From: Nanobdellota archaeon | GTDB lineage: Archaea > Nanobdellota > Nanobdellia > Woesearchaeales > GW2011-AR9 | Reading direction: 5' to 3' | NCBI GenBank assembly: GCA_018812355.1 | Contig: JAHJDQ010000066.1 | Coordinates: forward strand, 1 to 11,727 | Length of the DNA stretch: 11,727 nt | In this document: positions 1-4,448 of the stretch, one piece after another | Layout of the letters: each line of letters opens with the position of its first letter | Numbering within the stretch: position 1 is the stretch's first letter | The notes under the pieces: generated by a model | Seen by the model: only the letters and a program-made list of their open reading frames with translations | Databases searched by the model: none | Told to the model about the DNA's origin: nothing | Made by a program: the position numbers and the translations under genes

Positions 1-27
1 AACAACACCAGTATCGATTTAGATTAA
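1..27 (+). CDS. 3' end of an upstream gene (partial, unknown)
   Basis: Frame 1 is open from the window edge and reads NNTSIDLD followed by a TAA stop. Only eight codons are visible, so this is a weak call. The short acidic Ser-Ile-Asp-Leu tail resembles two stretches of the next gene (SIDLL near residue 203 and DFDLDLN at its C-terminus), which would fit a neighbouring paralogue, but the match is too short to rely on. A T-rich run (about 60-71) after the stop could end transcription. Confidence 0.3.
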   Translation, partial: NNTSIDLD

Positions 28-215
28 CATTTAACAAAAAAATATCCATGGCATGGTGGTGTTTTTCTTTATAAAGTCAGTATCAGAATTTTCTATACTA
101 GGATGGATTTATTGATGTTAACTGAATTCGGTACTATACACCCCTTCTTAAAAACCAAAAAGTTTATTAAATAAACAACTTTAATTAAATCATTAAAAAG
201 AGAGAACAAAATTAA

Positions 216-965
216 ATGCAATCTGACCATCCCAAACACCATTTTCGTTTTTATATAATTATGATTACAGTTATTGTCGGAGTTATTTTTCTCTTTCTCG
301 TCATTAATAATGGCGGAGACCTTTCCAGTGCGACGATTACTCTTCCTTCCAGTAACGGAATTACTGGTGGAGAAATAGTTGAGATAAGTGAATCTTCTTC
401 CACTGCTCCAGATTCTAGCTTGGAAAAAGAATTCACGCTTACTTTTGACCAAATTCCTAGTCTTAAAAAAGAAACGAAAGTTGAAGAATTCCTGATTAAT
501 TTTAATGATTTCACTTCCCTTATTACTGTTAATGATGATCGTCTCGAATTAAACAATTTAGCAGAAGTTAATCTTAACATTAAAGATTTTAATGGTGAGA
601 TAATTCTAAGTGGTTCCTTAATTTCGGTTGAGGGTCAGGCAAAACGAATTGAAGTTAATGATGTTGCTTTATCTTCTAAAGATGAATTAAGCATTTCTAT
701 CCACGAATTAAATTATCAATATCTGGATGTTTTGGGAATTGAATTAGAAAACTTAGCCTTACCCCCTGGCGATGGAGAACTTACTGTTGGCGAAAGATTA
801 TCTTACTCTTTAGAAGAAGACAGTATCGATTTACTTAATTTTGTCGGCCGGATGACTGTTGGTGAATCTGGCGGGAATGAATCTCTCGGCGCAACTTTTG
901 GTTTAGAAGGTGTGATGAAAGGTCTTAATATTGGTGGCCGCGATTTTGATTTGGACTTGAACTGA
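216..965 (+). CDS. Membrane-anchored extracytoplasmic protein of unknown function
   Basis: I do not recognise this 249-residue protein. It starts with a short basic/histidine-rich segment, then one hydrophobic stretch (about residues 11-31) that looks like an uncleaved signal anchor, then a Ser/Thr-rich linker (36-68). The rest (about 72-249) has short alternating hydrophobic stretches consistent with a beta-rich soluble domain, and is acidic. No cysteines or recognisable catalytic motif are visible. The likely topology is N-terminus inside with the bulk outside the cell. The start has only a weak purine run (AGAGAG, about 198-204) too far upstream to be a convincing ribosome site; an AT-rich TATA-like stretch lies near 163-177. 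It converges with the Nop10 gene, with 27 bp between the two stop codons. Confidence 0.75.
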   Translation: MQSDHPKHHFRFYIIMITVIVGVIFLFLVINNGGDLSSATITLPSSNGITGGEIVEISESSSTAPDSSLEKEFTLTFDQIPSLKKETKVEEFLINFNDFTSLITVNDDRLELNNLAEVNLNIKDFNGEIILSGSLISVEGQAKRIEVNDVALSSKDELSISIHELNYQYLDVLGIELENLALPPGDGELTVGERLSYSLEEDSIDLLNFVGRMTVGESGGNESLGATFGLEGVMKGLNIGGRDFDLDLN

Positions 966-992
966 TACTTTTCAACCAAATATTATAATACA

Positions 993-1172
993 TTAATATA
1001 ATCCTTTTTCTGTTAATTCTTTTTTCTTAACTTTTCTTCTTAAATGAGCATACTTATCATTTAAAGAAAACTTAGGTGGTTTTGGTAGAACGGTCTTACT
1101 TTTACACTTTGAACATTCTTCTTTCATCGTGTATTCTTGACAAGAATTACATTTATGGATGCGTTTAGTCAT
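993..1172 (-). CDS. nop10: Ribosome biogenesis protein Nop10 (H/ACA RNP subunit)
   Basis: This 59-residue protein is the archaeal Nop10, which binds Cbf5 in H/ACA guide ribonucleoproteins that isomerise uridine to pseudouridine in rRNA. The N-terminal zinc ribbon is visible as Cys8/Cys11 and Cys20/Cys23, followed by the Pro-rich segment KPPKFSLNDKYAHLRR that is the family's signature. The length matches the family (about 55-60 residues). I chose the internal ATG at 1172 because it places the Cys pairs at the usual distance from the N-terminus, and because ATGACTAA overlaps the aIF2-alpha stop by 8 bp with a GAGAGAAG ribosome site just before it. The gene is last in the eL42-eS27-aIF2-alpha-Nop10 cluster, an order well known in archaea. 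Confidence 0.95.
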   Translation of the reverse strand: MTKRIHKCNSCQEYTMKEECSKCKSKTVLPKPPKFSLNDKYAHLRRKVKKKELTEKGLY

Positions 1173-1944
1173 TCTTCTCTCTGTTAAATTCAGCAGTAGA
1201 AAGTTTATCATTAAACTCATCAATTAATTCTAACACTTCTTCTAAATTTTCTTCTGCCGGAGCGTAATCTACATCTTCAATAATCAATTTGTATCTCCCT
1301 GCTCCAAGATAAGAAAGGCTAATTTTTGGAGAAACTTTTTCTATTTGGCTCAAAACATCTTTAATTTTCTCAACACCATCAGCATGATATGTTTTTAGTC
1401 TAATCTCCCCCTGAATACTTATTTTATCAGGTTTGAATTTGTCTAGAATCGCTTGTGTAAACTCTTGTGCTACTTTATCTTCAATCCCCATTTTTTCTAA
1501 TTTAACATCTCCTGAAACCACATCACGGAAACAGAGGTATAAATGGGAATATTCTTTAAACACTTTCTCCGCCATTTGCTGATACAGTTGGGCCACAGGC
1601 TTGTTTAATTTCTTCGCTAAATTCTTGACTAAACTTTCTGCTTTTAATTCCTGCTTGATTTCATCTAATTTTTCCCTTCTTTGAGTAGAATTAACTCTTC
1701 TTAACGATAAATCAATATGTCCTCTTTCTCGATCAAGATAGAGCACTTTACAAACAATCTGCCTGCCAATACTCACATAATCTCTTAAATTTCTGATTCT
1801 TCCGGGCGAGACTTCCGAAATGTGTACCATTCCAGAATCATTAAACTCTAACAAATCAACGAAGACAGAATTTGGGAATATCTTGGTAACTTTACACAAG
1901 ACAATCTCTTCCACTTCCGGCAAGCCTTTTCTTTTGTAGAACAT
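1165..1944 (-). CDS. eif2a: Translation initiation factor aIF2 subunit alpha
   Basis: This 259-residue protein is aIF2-alpha, part of the heterotrimer that delivers initiator Met-tRNA to the small ribosomal subunit. An N-terminal S1/OB domain occupies about residues 10-84 (EEIVLCKVTKIFPNSVFVDL, then MVHISEVSPGRI). A helical domain follows (about 87-170), then a C-terminal alpha/beta domain (about 175-259) that in the family contacts the gamma subunit. Length is in or just below the family's usual range. The frame is open further upstream to an ATG at 2016, but the start at 1944 is preferred: GGAGG lies about 10 nt before it, and its N-terminus MFYKRKGLPEVEE is what the family shows. Translation is likely coupled to nop10, which overlaps by 8 bp. 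It has its own TATA box and an unusual structured leader. Confidence 0.95.
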   Translation of the reverse strand: MFYKRKGLPEVEEIVLCKVTKIFPNSVFVDLLEFNDSGMVHISEVSPGRIRNLRDYVSIGRQIVCKVLYLDRERGHIDLSLRRVNSTQRREKLDEIKQELKAESLVKNLAKKLNKPVAQLYQQMAEKVFKEYSHLYLCFRDVVSGDVKLEKMGIEDKVAQEFTQAILDKFKPDKISIQGEIRLKTYHADGVEKIKDVLSQIEKVSPKISLSYLGAGRYKLIIEDVDYAPAEENLEEVLELIDEFNDKLSTAEFNREKND

Positions 1945-2055
1945 ACTTAAAAATCCTCCAGATTTTTGGTATCCTGAGAAGTGTAACTTCTGGGATGCTG
2001 GAAACTCTGTTTCCATGCATGTCCCAAAAATTGTCTCACAATTTTTTTGAACATA
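1945..2055 (-). promoter_or_regulatory. Structured 5' leader of the aIF2-alpha transcript
   Basis: The roughly 110 nt between the predicted transcription start (about 2055) and the aIF2-alpha ATG contain stacked inverted repeats. 1949-1955 pairs with 1961-1967 (7 bp), placing most of the GGAGG ribosome site in the 5-nt loop. 1977-1981 pairs with 1987-1991, extendable by 1971-1974 with 1993-1996. 1991-2026 forms a long hairpin of about 15 bp with a 3-nt loop (2006-2008) and two small bulges. 2031-2034 pairs with 2038-2041. The second and third hairpins share 1991-1996 and so cannot form together. This is seen in the sequence; a regulatory role is inference. Confidence 0.5.
1947..2054 (-). CDS. 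Possible 35-codon upstream ORF in the aIF2-alpha leader
   Basis: An ATG at 2054 opens a 35-codon frame (begins MFKKIVRQFLGHAWKQ, ends NLEDF) whose TAA stop is only 2 nt before the aIF2-alpha ATG. The TATA box at 2076-2086 predicts transcription starting at about 2055, so this ORF could be translated from a leaderless message. The peptide is basic and resembles no family I know. Against it: no ribosome site, and the same bases form hairpins that may be the true function. It could couple or attenuate aIF2-alpha translation. Confidence 0.25.
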   Translation of the reverse strand: MFKKIVRQFLGHAWKQSFQHPRSYTSQDTKNLEDF

Positions 2056-2075
2056 GTTTGCTAATTGAATGAATT

Positions 2076-2086
2076 CTTTATAAAAG
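2076..2086 (-). promoter_or_regulatory. TATA box for aIF2-alpha/nop10
   Basis: On the minus strand the sequence reads CTTTTATAAAG, a near-ideal archaeal TATA box. Archaeal start sites lie about 25-27 nt downstream, here about 2055. This suggests that aIF2-alpha and nop10 have their own transcript besides any read-through from eL42/eS27, which fits the 171-bp gap after eS27. Confidence 0.6.
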
Positions 2087-2115
2087 TTACTAGAATCAAA
2101 TTATTTTTTTCTTAA

Positions 2116-2286
2116 TCAATCTAATACTTCTAACACTCTTGCAGCAATCTTACTTTTTCCTCCTGTCGGAGAAACCAGTTCTTGATTACAAACCAGGCAA
2201 TTAACCACACTACTAGCACTACCGTAAACAATCTGTTCATTCTTACACTTAGCACAGCGCACTTTGATAAATTTGCTTGATGTCAT
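2116..2286 (-). CDS. rps27e: Small-subunit ribosomal protein eS27
   Basis: This 56-residue protein is eS27 (S27e), a zinc-ribbon protein of the small ribosomal subunit. The first zinc pair is Cys11/Cys14 (CAKC) and the second Cys30/Cys33 (CLVC). Between and around them are the family's typical segments: KFIKVRC, the YGSASS stretch, NCLVCNQELVSPTGGKS and the Ala-Arg-Val-Leu-Glu tail. Length agrees with archaeal homologues (about 55-65 residues). The ATG overlaps the eL42 stop as ATGA (4 bp), so the two are co-transcribed and probably translationally coupled. The pairing eL42-eS27-aIF2-alpha-Nop10 is conserved in many archaea. Confidence 0.95.
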   Translation of the reverse strand: MTSSKFIKVRCAKCKNEQIVYGSASSVVNCLVCNQELVSPTGGKSKIAARVLEVLD

Positions 2287-2591
2287 TTGAATTCCACCCT
2301 TTTCGCTCTAATGCCACTTTTTTGCATGCTCACTTTTTTACAAACATTACAAGTAAACCTTAAGTCAGTCTTTTTAGTATTTTTAGCTCCAGTCCGTTTA
2401 AATTTGGTTACTGCTGGCTTTGAATATCTTCCTAAATTTCCTACTCCTTGTGCTCTTCCTCTCCGTTTAGCCCGATATTTTGAACCACGCTTTAAAGAAC
2501 TGGGAGTACGTTTCTTGTTCTGAGTAACTTTTTGTTCCGTATGCGTCTTACAATGTTTGCATAATTTTTTCCTGCTTTTAGGTAATTTCAT
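2283..2591 (-). CDS. rpl44e: Large-subunit ribosomal protein eL42 (L44e)
   Basis: This 102-residue, strongly basic protein is eL42 (formerly L44e), which sits at the E site of the large ribosomal subunit. It has two zinc-binding pairs, Cys11/Cys14 (CKHC) and Cys81/Cys84 (CNVC), and the long Lys/Arg/Gly-rich stretch between them that is typical of the family. The upstream in-frame ATG at 2618 is unlikely as the start because it lies next to the TATA box (2617-2626). The start at 2591 gives the family N-terminus MKLPKSRKKLCKHC and would be only about 5 nt inside the predicted transcript, so the message is nearly leaderless. It is the first gene of the cluster. Confidence 0.96.
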   Translation of the reverse strand: MKLPKSRKKLCKHCKTHTEQKVTQNKKRTPSSLKRGSKYRAKRRGRAQGVGNLGRYSKPAVTKFKRTGAKNTKKTDLRFTCNVCKKVSMQKSGIRAKRVEFK

Positions 2592-2616
2592 GATTAAACT
2601 CTTGAGATGACAAGCC

Positions 2617-2626
2617 ATTTATAAAT
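2617..2626 (-). promoter_or_regulatory. TATA box of the eL42-eS27 transcript
   Basis: ATTTATAAAT is an archaeal TATA element centred about 30 nt upstream of the eL42 ATG at 2591. It predicts transcription starting near 2596 and thus an almost leaderless mRNA, which also argues against the longer eL42 start at 2618. Confidence 0.6.
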
Positions 2627-2649
2627 TTTTGGATGAGAATGAAGCAAAA

Positions 2650-2661
2650 CTTTAATAATAG
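2650..2661 (+). promoter_or_regulatory. Probable TATA box of the tRNA-Trp gene
   Basis: CTTTAATAATAG lies 23-34 nt before the first tRNA base at 2684, the correct distance for an archaeal TATA box. The sequence is weaker than the neighbouring TATA boxes. It is back to back with the eL42 promoter. Confidence 0.45.
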
Positions 2662-2698
2662 GCTTTTGTTTTCAGCTCTTTGTGGGGACATAGTATAA

Positions 2699-2716
2699 AG
2701 GATTCCGTCCGTACAG
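2699..2716 (+). other. tRNA intron 1: 18-nt D-loop intron (between about positions 15 and 16)
   Basis: GTAT (2693-2696) pairs with GTAC (2711-2714) as the 4-bp central helix. A 3-nt bulge AAA (2697-2699) lies on one side and AGC (2715-2717) on the other; an inner helix GGA/TCC (2700-2702 with 2708-2710) closes a 5-nt loop. Cutting each bulge between its second and third base removes 18 nt. The outer helix is weak, so this is a relaxed bulge-helix-bulge. An alternative 18-nt excision keeping GTAC as the D-stem also gives a valid cloverleaf but has no such motif at its ends. Confidence 0.6.
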
Positions 2717-2740
2717 CCTGGCTAGTATGGGGGCCTCCAG

Positions 2741-2788
2741 TAATGGAAGATTGAGCGTTATGCGATGATAATATCTTTCCCTGTGGTC
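2741..2788 (+). other. tRNA intron 2: about 48-nt anticodon-loop intron (position 37/38)
   Basis: Position 37/38 is the classical site of archaeal tRNA introns and gives loop CT-CCA-G-A. The intron interior pairs GGAAGAT (2745-2751) with ATCT-T-TCC (2773-2780), one base bulged. The central helix is imperfect: CTCC (2735-2738) against GTGG (2783-2786) has one mismatch; CCA against TGG (2784-2786) is an alternative. The intron is roughly half the length of the haloarchaeal tRNA-Trp intron that carries a box C/D guide, and I see no convincing C/D pair. Confidence 0.7.
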
Positions 2789-2803
2789 AGCCTTAGATCT
2801 GGG

Positions 2804-2834
2804 AAATGATAAGCAAAGGTTTATCATTCAGAAA
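2804..2834 (+). other. tRNA intron 3: 31-nt T-arm intron (position 53/54)
   Basis: This is a textbook bulge-helix-bulge. The central helix TCTG (2798-2801) pairs with CAGA (2829-2832); the 5' bulge is GGA (2802-2804) and the 3' bulge AAT (2833-2835). The inner helix of 8 bp joins 2805-2812 with 2821-2828, closing an 8-nt loop. Cutting after the second base of each bulge joins T-stem G53 directly to T54 of TTCGAAT. The stop codon of the antisense LAGLIDADG gene (2824-2826) lies inside this intron. Confidence 0.8.
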
Positions 2835-3507
2835 TTCGAATCCCAGTGTCCCCACTTTTTATTATTTTATGGCCTGAGATTTCTTTAACCCATTTTTTGT
2901 ATTGCTTTGCCCCATGAAGAACAATATCATAACCAACACAGTTATTCCAATATTTCCTGTTAATTGTTGGTCTGAATTCCAGATAAAGTAAAACTTCTTT
3001 AATATCTTCAGCAAATTCTTTACATTTTGTTGATATTTTAACAATTGGATACCGATAAATTTTATCATTTTTAATAAATGCACATCCATCTGTCCTAAAT
3101 AATCCTCTTAAAAAAGCTATCAAGAAGATTTTCTCTTTTTTAACAATTGTTGGGATTCTTAGATTATCTTTTCTACCTAATGGTGCCCCAAAATTTTCAT
3201 GTAAGAAATAACATAACATTTTGGAATTATTATAAAGCTTAATCGCATTTCTTTGAATACATGATCCTAATTCCAAGTCAAATATTTCTTTAAACCATAA
3301 TCTAGTATCTTTGATCAATTTTTCTTCTTTTAGATTAAATGTATATGTAGCAATATAACTTTTCTGCTTTTTTATATGAATACCTCCGTCTCCAAAATGT
3401 ATTCCTACTAATTCTGCAAGTTGGGGCGTTAGTATGGAAGGGATTTTTATCTCTTTGTAATGAGTAGTCTTTATTTCTATCTGTGGTTTTTTCAATGCAT
3501 ATTTCAT
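2824..3507 (-). CDS. LAGLIDADG homing endonuclease
   Basis: This 227-residue protein has two LAGLIDADG motifs, LAELVGIHFGDGGI (about residues 30-43) and FLRGLFRTDGCA (about 132-143). Both keep the acidic residue that binds metal (Asp40 and Asp140). Their spacing fits a two-domain, monomeric double-strand DNA endonuclease, so it may be active. The frame could begin at a GTG (3516), but GAGGTGAT is placed as a ribosome site for the ATG at 3507, which I prefer. The gene is free-standing rather than inside an intron ORF, on the strand opposite tRNA-Trp. Its last codons (encoding SGDTGIRISE) are antisense to the tRNA acceptor, T-arm and third intron. It could instead be a LAGLIDADG-type maturase or DNA-binding relic; no experiment is implied by the sequence. 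Confidence 0.88.
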   Translation of the reverse strand: MKYALKKPQIEIKTTHYKEIKIPSILTPQLAELVGIHFGDGGIHIKKQKSYIATYTFNLKEEKLIKDTRLWFKEIFDLELGSCIQRNAIKLYNNSKMLCYFLHENFGAPLGRKDNLRIPTIVKKEKIFLIAFLRGLFRTDGCAFIKNDKIYRYPIVKISTKCKEFAEDIKEVLLYLEFRPTINRKYWNNCVGYDIVLHGAKQYKKWVKEISGHKIIKSGDTGIRISE

Positions 3508-3553
3508 ATTTATCACCTCTTTGTTTTTCGTACTCTTAAAACAAAGAGCTTTT

Positions 3554-3645
3554 AAGAAAAAGAGCGAATCAAGCGAAACTCATTAAATTTCTTTCTGTGT
3601 AAGCAAAAGAATTTTATTGAGAGTTTTGCGTTAGCTCTTTTTCTT
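3554..3645. repeat. 92-nt imperfect inverted repeat (long hairpin)
   Basis: AAGAAAAAGAGC (3554-3565) pairs perfectly with 3634-3645 (12 bp). After a small internal loop, GCGAAACTC (3573-3581) pairs with GAGTTTTGC (3621-3629), with one G-U. Further AT-rich pairing (about 3584-3594 with 3606-3616) closes a loop around 3595-3605. It occupies the space between the divergent LAGLIDADG and signal-peptidase-like genes. It may be a non-coding RNA, a small non-autonomous mobile element, or a transcription barrier; no target-site duplication is clear. Confidence 0.6.
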
Positions 3646-3666
3646 TTATACTTACAGAATTACTCC

Positions 3667-3674
3667 TATATAAA
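3667..3674 (+). promoter_or_regulatory. Strong TATA box upstream of a small hairpin and the S26-type peptidase gene
   Basis: TATATAAA is an ideal archaeal TATA box. Counting about 26 nt downstream predicts a transcript starting close to 3697, exactly at the first base of the hairpin at 3697-3731. Confidence 0.6.
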
Positions 3675-3696
3675 CTCTATCCGGACTTGTCCAGTG

Positions 3697-3743
3697 GGTG
3701 AGTGGCTAACTTCCCCACTTCTATTCTCACCACAACATTTTTA
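3697..3743 (+). ncRNA. Candidate small structured RNA or 5' leader hairpin
   Basis: GGTGAG (3697-3702) pairs with CTCACC (3726-3731), or as GGTGA/TCACC plus an inner GTGG/CCAC stem (3702-3705 with 3715-3718). Just after it come ACAACA and a five-T run (3739-3743). Together with the TATA box this could be a free-standing RNA of about 45 nt ending at the T run. It could equally be the first part of an 80-nt leader of the gene at 3778. It matches no RNA family I recognise. Confidence 0.35.
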
Positions 3744-3777
3744 ATCATACAAATTTTACTTATTAAAAAGAGGAAAG

Positions 3778-4407
3778 ATGGATAAACACAATTTAATCAT
3801 TATTATCTTAGGGATATTTCTAGTTGGCTCGTTAGGATTTAGTTTTTATGTGATCAGCGGAAACAATTCTTCTCCTCAAACAGAAAAATCCCTCGCTCAA
3901 GAACTAAATACTGACACTACTGCTCTTGAATTAGAAAAAACCAGATTAGCGCAAGAAAAAGCTGATTTGGAAGCAGAAAAAATAGAATTAAAAAAACAAC
4001 TCGCCGCTGCGGAAGAAAAAATCCCTTTGTTAGAAGTGGAGAAAGCTTCTCCTTTTGACCATGTTAAAGAAAGTCAAGTTAGAGTCTTAAAAAATAAAGT
4101 GGAAATTAACATTAATAATGTGGAATGGTGGAACATTGCTGATACTAATTCGATGGATCCTTTGATTGACATCGGTACAACTGCTCTTAGCGTCAAACCA
4201 ACCAGCGAAGATAAATTACAAGTTGGTGATGTTGCTTTCTATCATTCTCTTATTGCTAAACGTTCGATTGTGCATCGTATCATTTTAATTGACAATGATG
4301 AACAAGGTTGGTATTCAACTTTTAAAGGTGATAATTTAAAGAAACCCGATCCTGAAGATGTTCGCTTTCCCGAAATTGAAGGTGTCTTGATTGGGATAAT
4401 TTACTAA
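3778..4407 (+). CDS. S26-type signal-peptidase-like membrane protein with coiled-coil spacer
   Basis: This 209-residue protein has an N-terminal membrane anchor (about residues 5-26), a Glu/Lys/Ala-rich coiled coil (about 48-88) and a C-terminal domain resembling archaeal type I signal peptidases. Recognisable boxes are NSMDPLI with the candidate nucleophile Ser125, GDVAFYHS (150-157), IVHRII with His166, and FKGDN with Asp185. Archaeal and Sec11-type enzymes use a Ser-His pair rather than the bacterial Ser-Lys, and both residues are present. What is unusual is the long coiled coil between anchor and catalytic domain, which would hold the active site away from the membrane, where signal peptides are normally cut. 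It may therefore process something other than ordinary signal peptides. The start has an AGAGGA ribosome site only a few bases upstream. A SpoIIM-like gene follows 41 bp downstream. Confidence 0.75.
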   Translation: MDKHNLIIIILGIFLVGSLGFSFYVISGNNSSPQTEKSLAQELNTDTTALELEKTRLAQEKADLEAEKIELKKQLAAAEEKIPLLEVEKASPFDHVKESQVRVLKNKVEININNVEWWNIADTNSMDPLIDIGTTALSVKPTSEDKLQVGDVAFYHSLIAKRSIVHRIILIDNDEQGWYSTFKGDNLKKPDPEDVRFPEIEGVLIGIIY

Positions 4408-4448
4408 ACAAACTAAAATAAAAAAGACAAAAAAATAGGTGATATAAA

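Larger units (their letters stand above)
2684..2854 (+). tRNA. tRNA-Trp (CCA) interrupted by three introns
   Basis: The ends pair perfectly as an acceptor stem (GGGGACA 2684-2690 with TGTCCCC 2847-2853) followed by discriminator A2854. Removing 2699-2716, 2741-2788 and 2804-2834 leaves a 74-nt cloverleaf. It has a D-stem GTAT/GTAT (2693-2696 with 2725-2728, two G-U pairs), D-loop with G18G19, anticodon stem GGGGC/GCCTT (2730-2734 with 2790-2794), loop CT-CCA-GA, a 4-nt variable region, T-stem CTGGG/CCCAG (2799-2803 with 2842-2846) and T-loop TTCGAAT. The anticodon CCA at 2737-2739 and G1-C72/A73 fit archaeal tRNA-Trp. The 3' CCA is not encoded and must be added. A T-rich run (2856-2866) follows and may end transcription. 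Confidence is high that this is tRNA-Trp and lower for the exact junctions of introns 1 and 2. Confidence 0.85.

Noticed and set aside
93..580. Minus-strand reading frames across the first gene
   Set aside because: They lie wholly or mostly antisense to the better-supported gene at 216-965, have no promoter or ribosome site, and their products have no domain-like pattern.
1945..2016. Longer N-terminus for aIF2-alpha from the ATG at 2016
   Set aside because: The extension has no family match, lies within the hairpin leader and lacks a ribosome site, whereas the ATG at 1944 has GGAGG upstream.
2741..2788. Box C/D guide RNA inside the anticodon intron, as in haloarchaeal tRNA-Trp
   Set aside because: GATGATA (2764-2770) resembles a C box, but no matching CTGA D box lies at the needed places, and the intron is too short.
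3685..3735. Half of a split tRNA or a degenerate tRNA
   Set aside because: A D-arm-like GAGTGGCTAA is present, but no acceptor, anticodon stem or T-arm can be built on either strand, and no complementary half is in the window.
3697..3737. Box H/ACA guide RNA
   Set aside because: ACA follows the stem and lies about 14 nt from the inner stem, but the pocket is one-sided and there is no K-turn or K-loop, so the structure is too small for an archaeal H/ACA unit.
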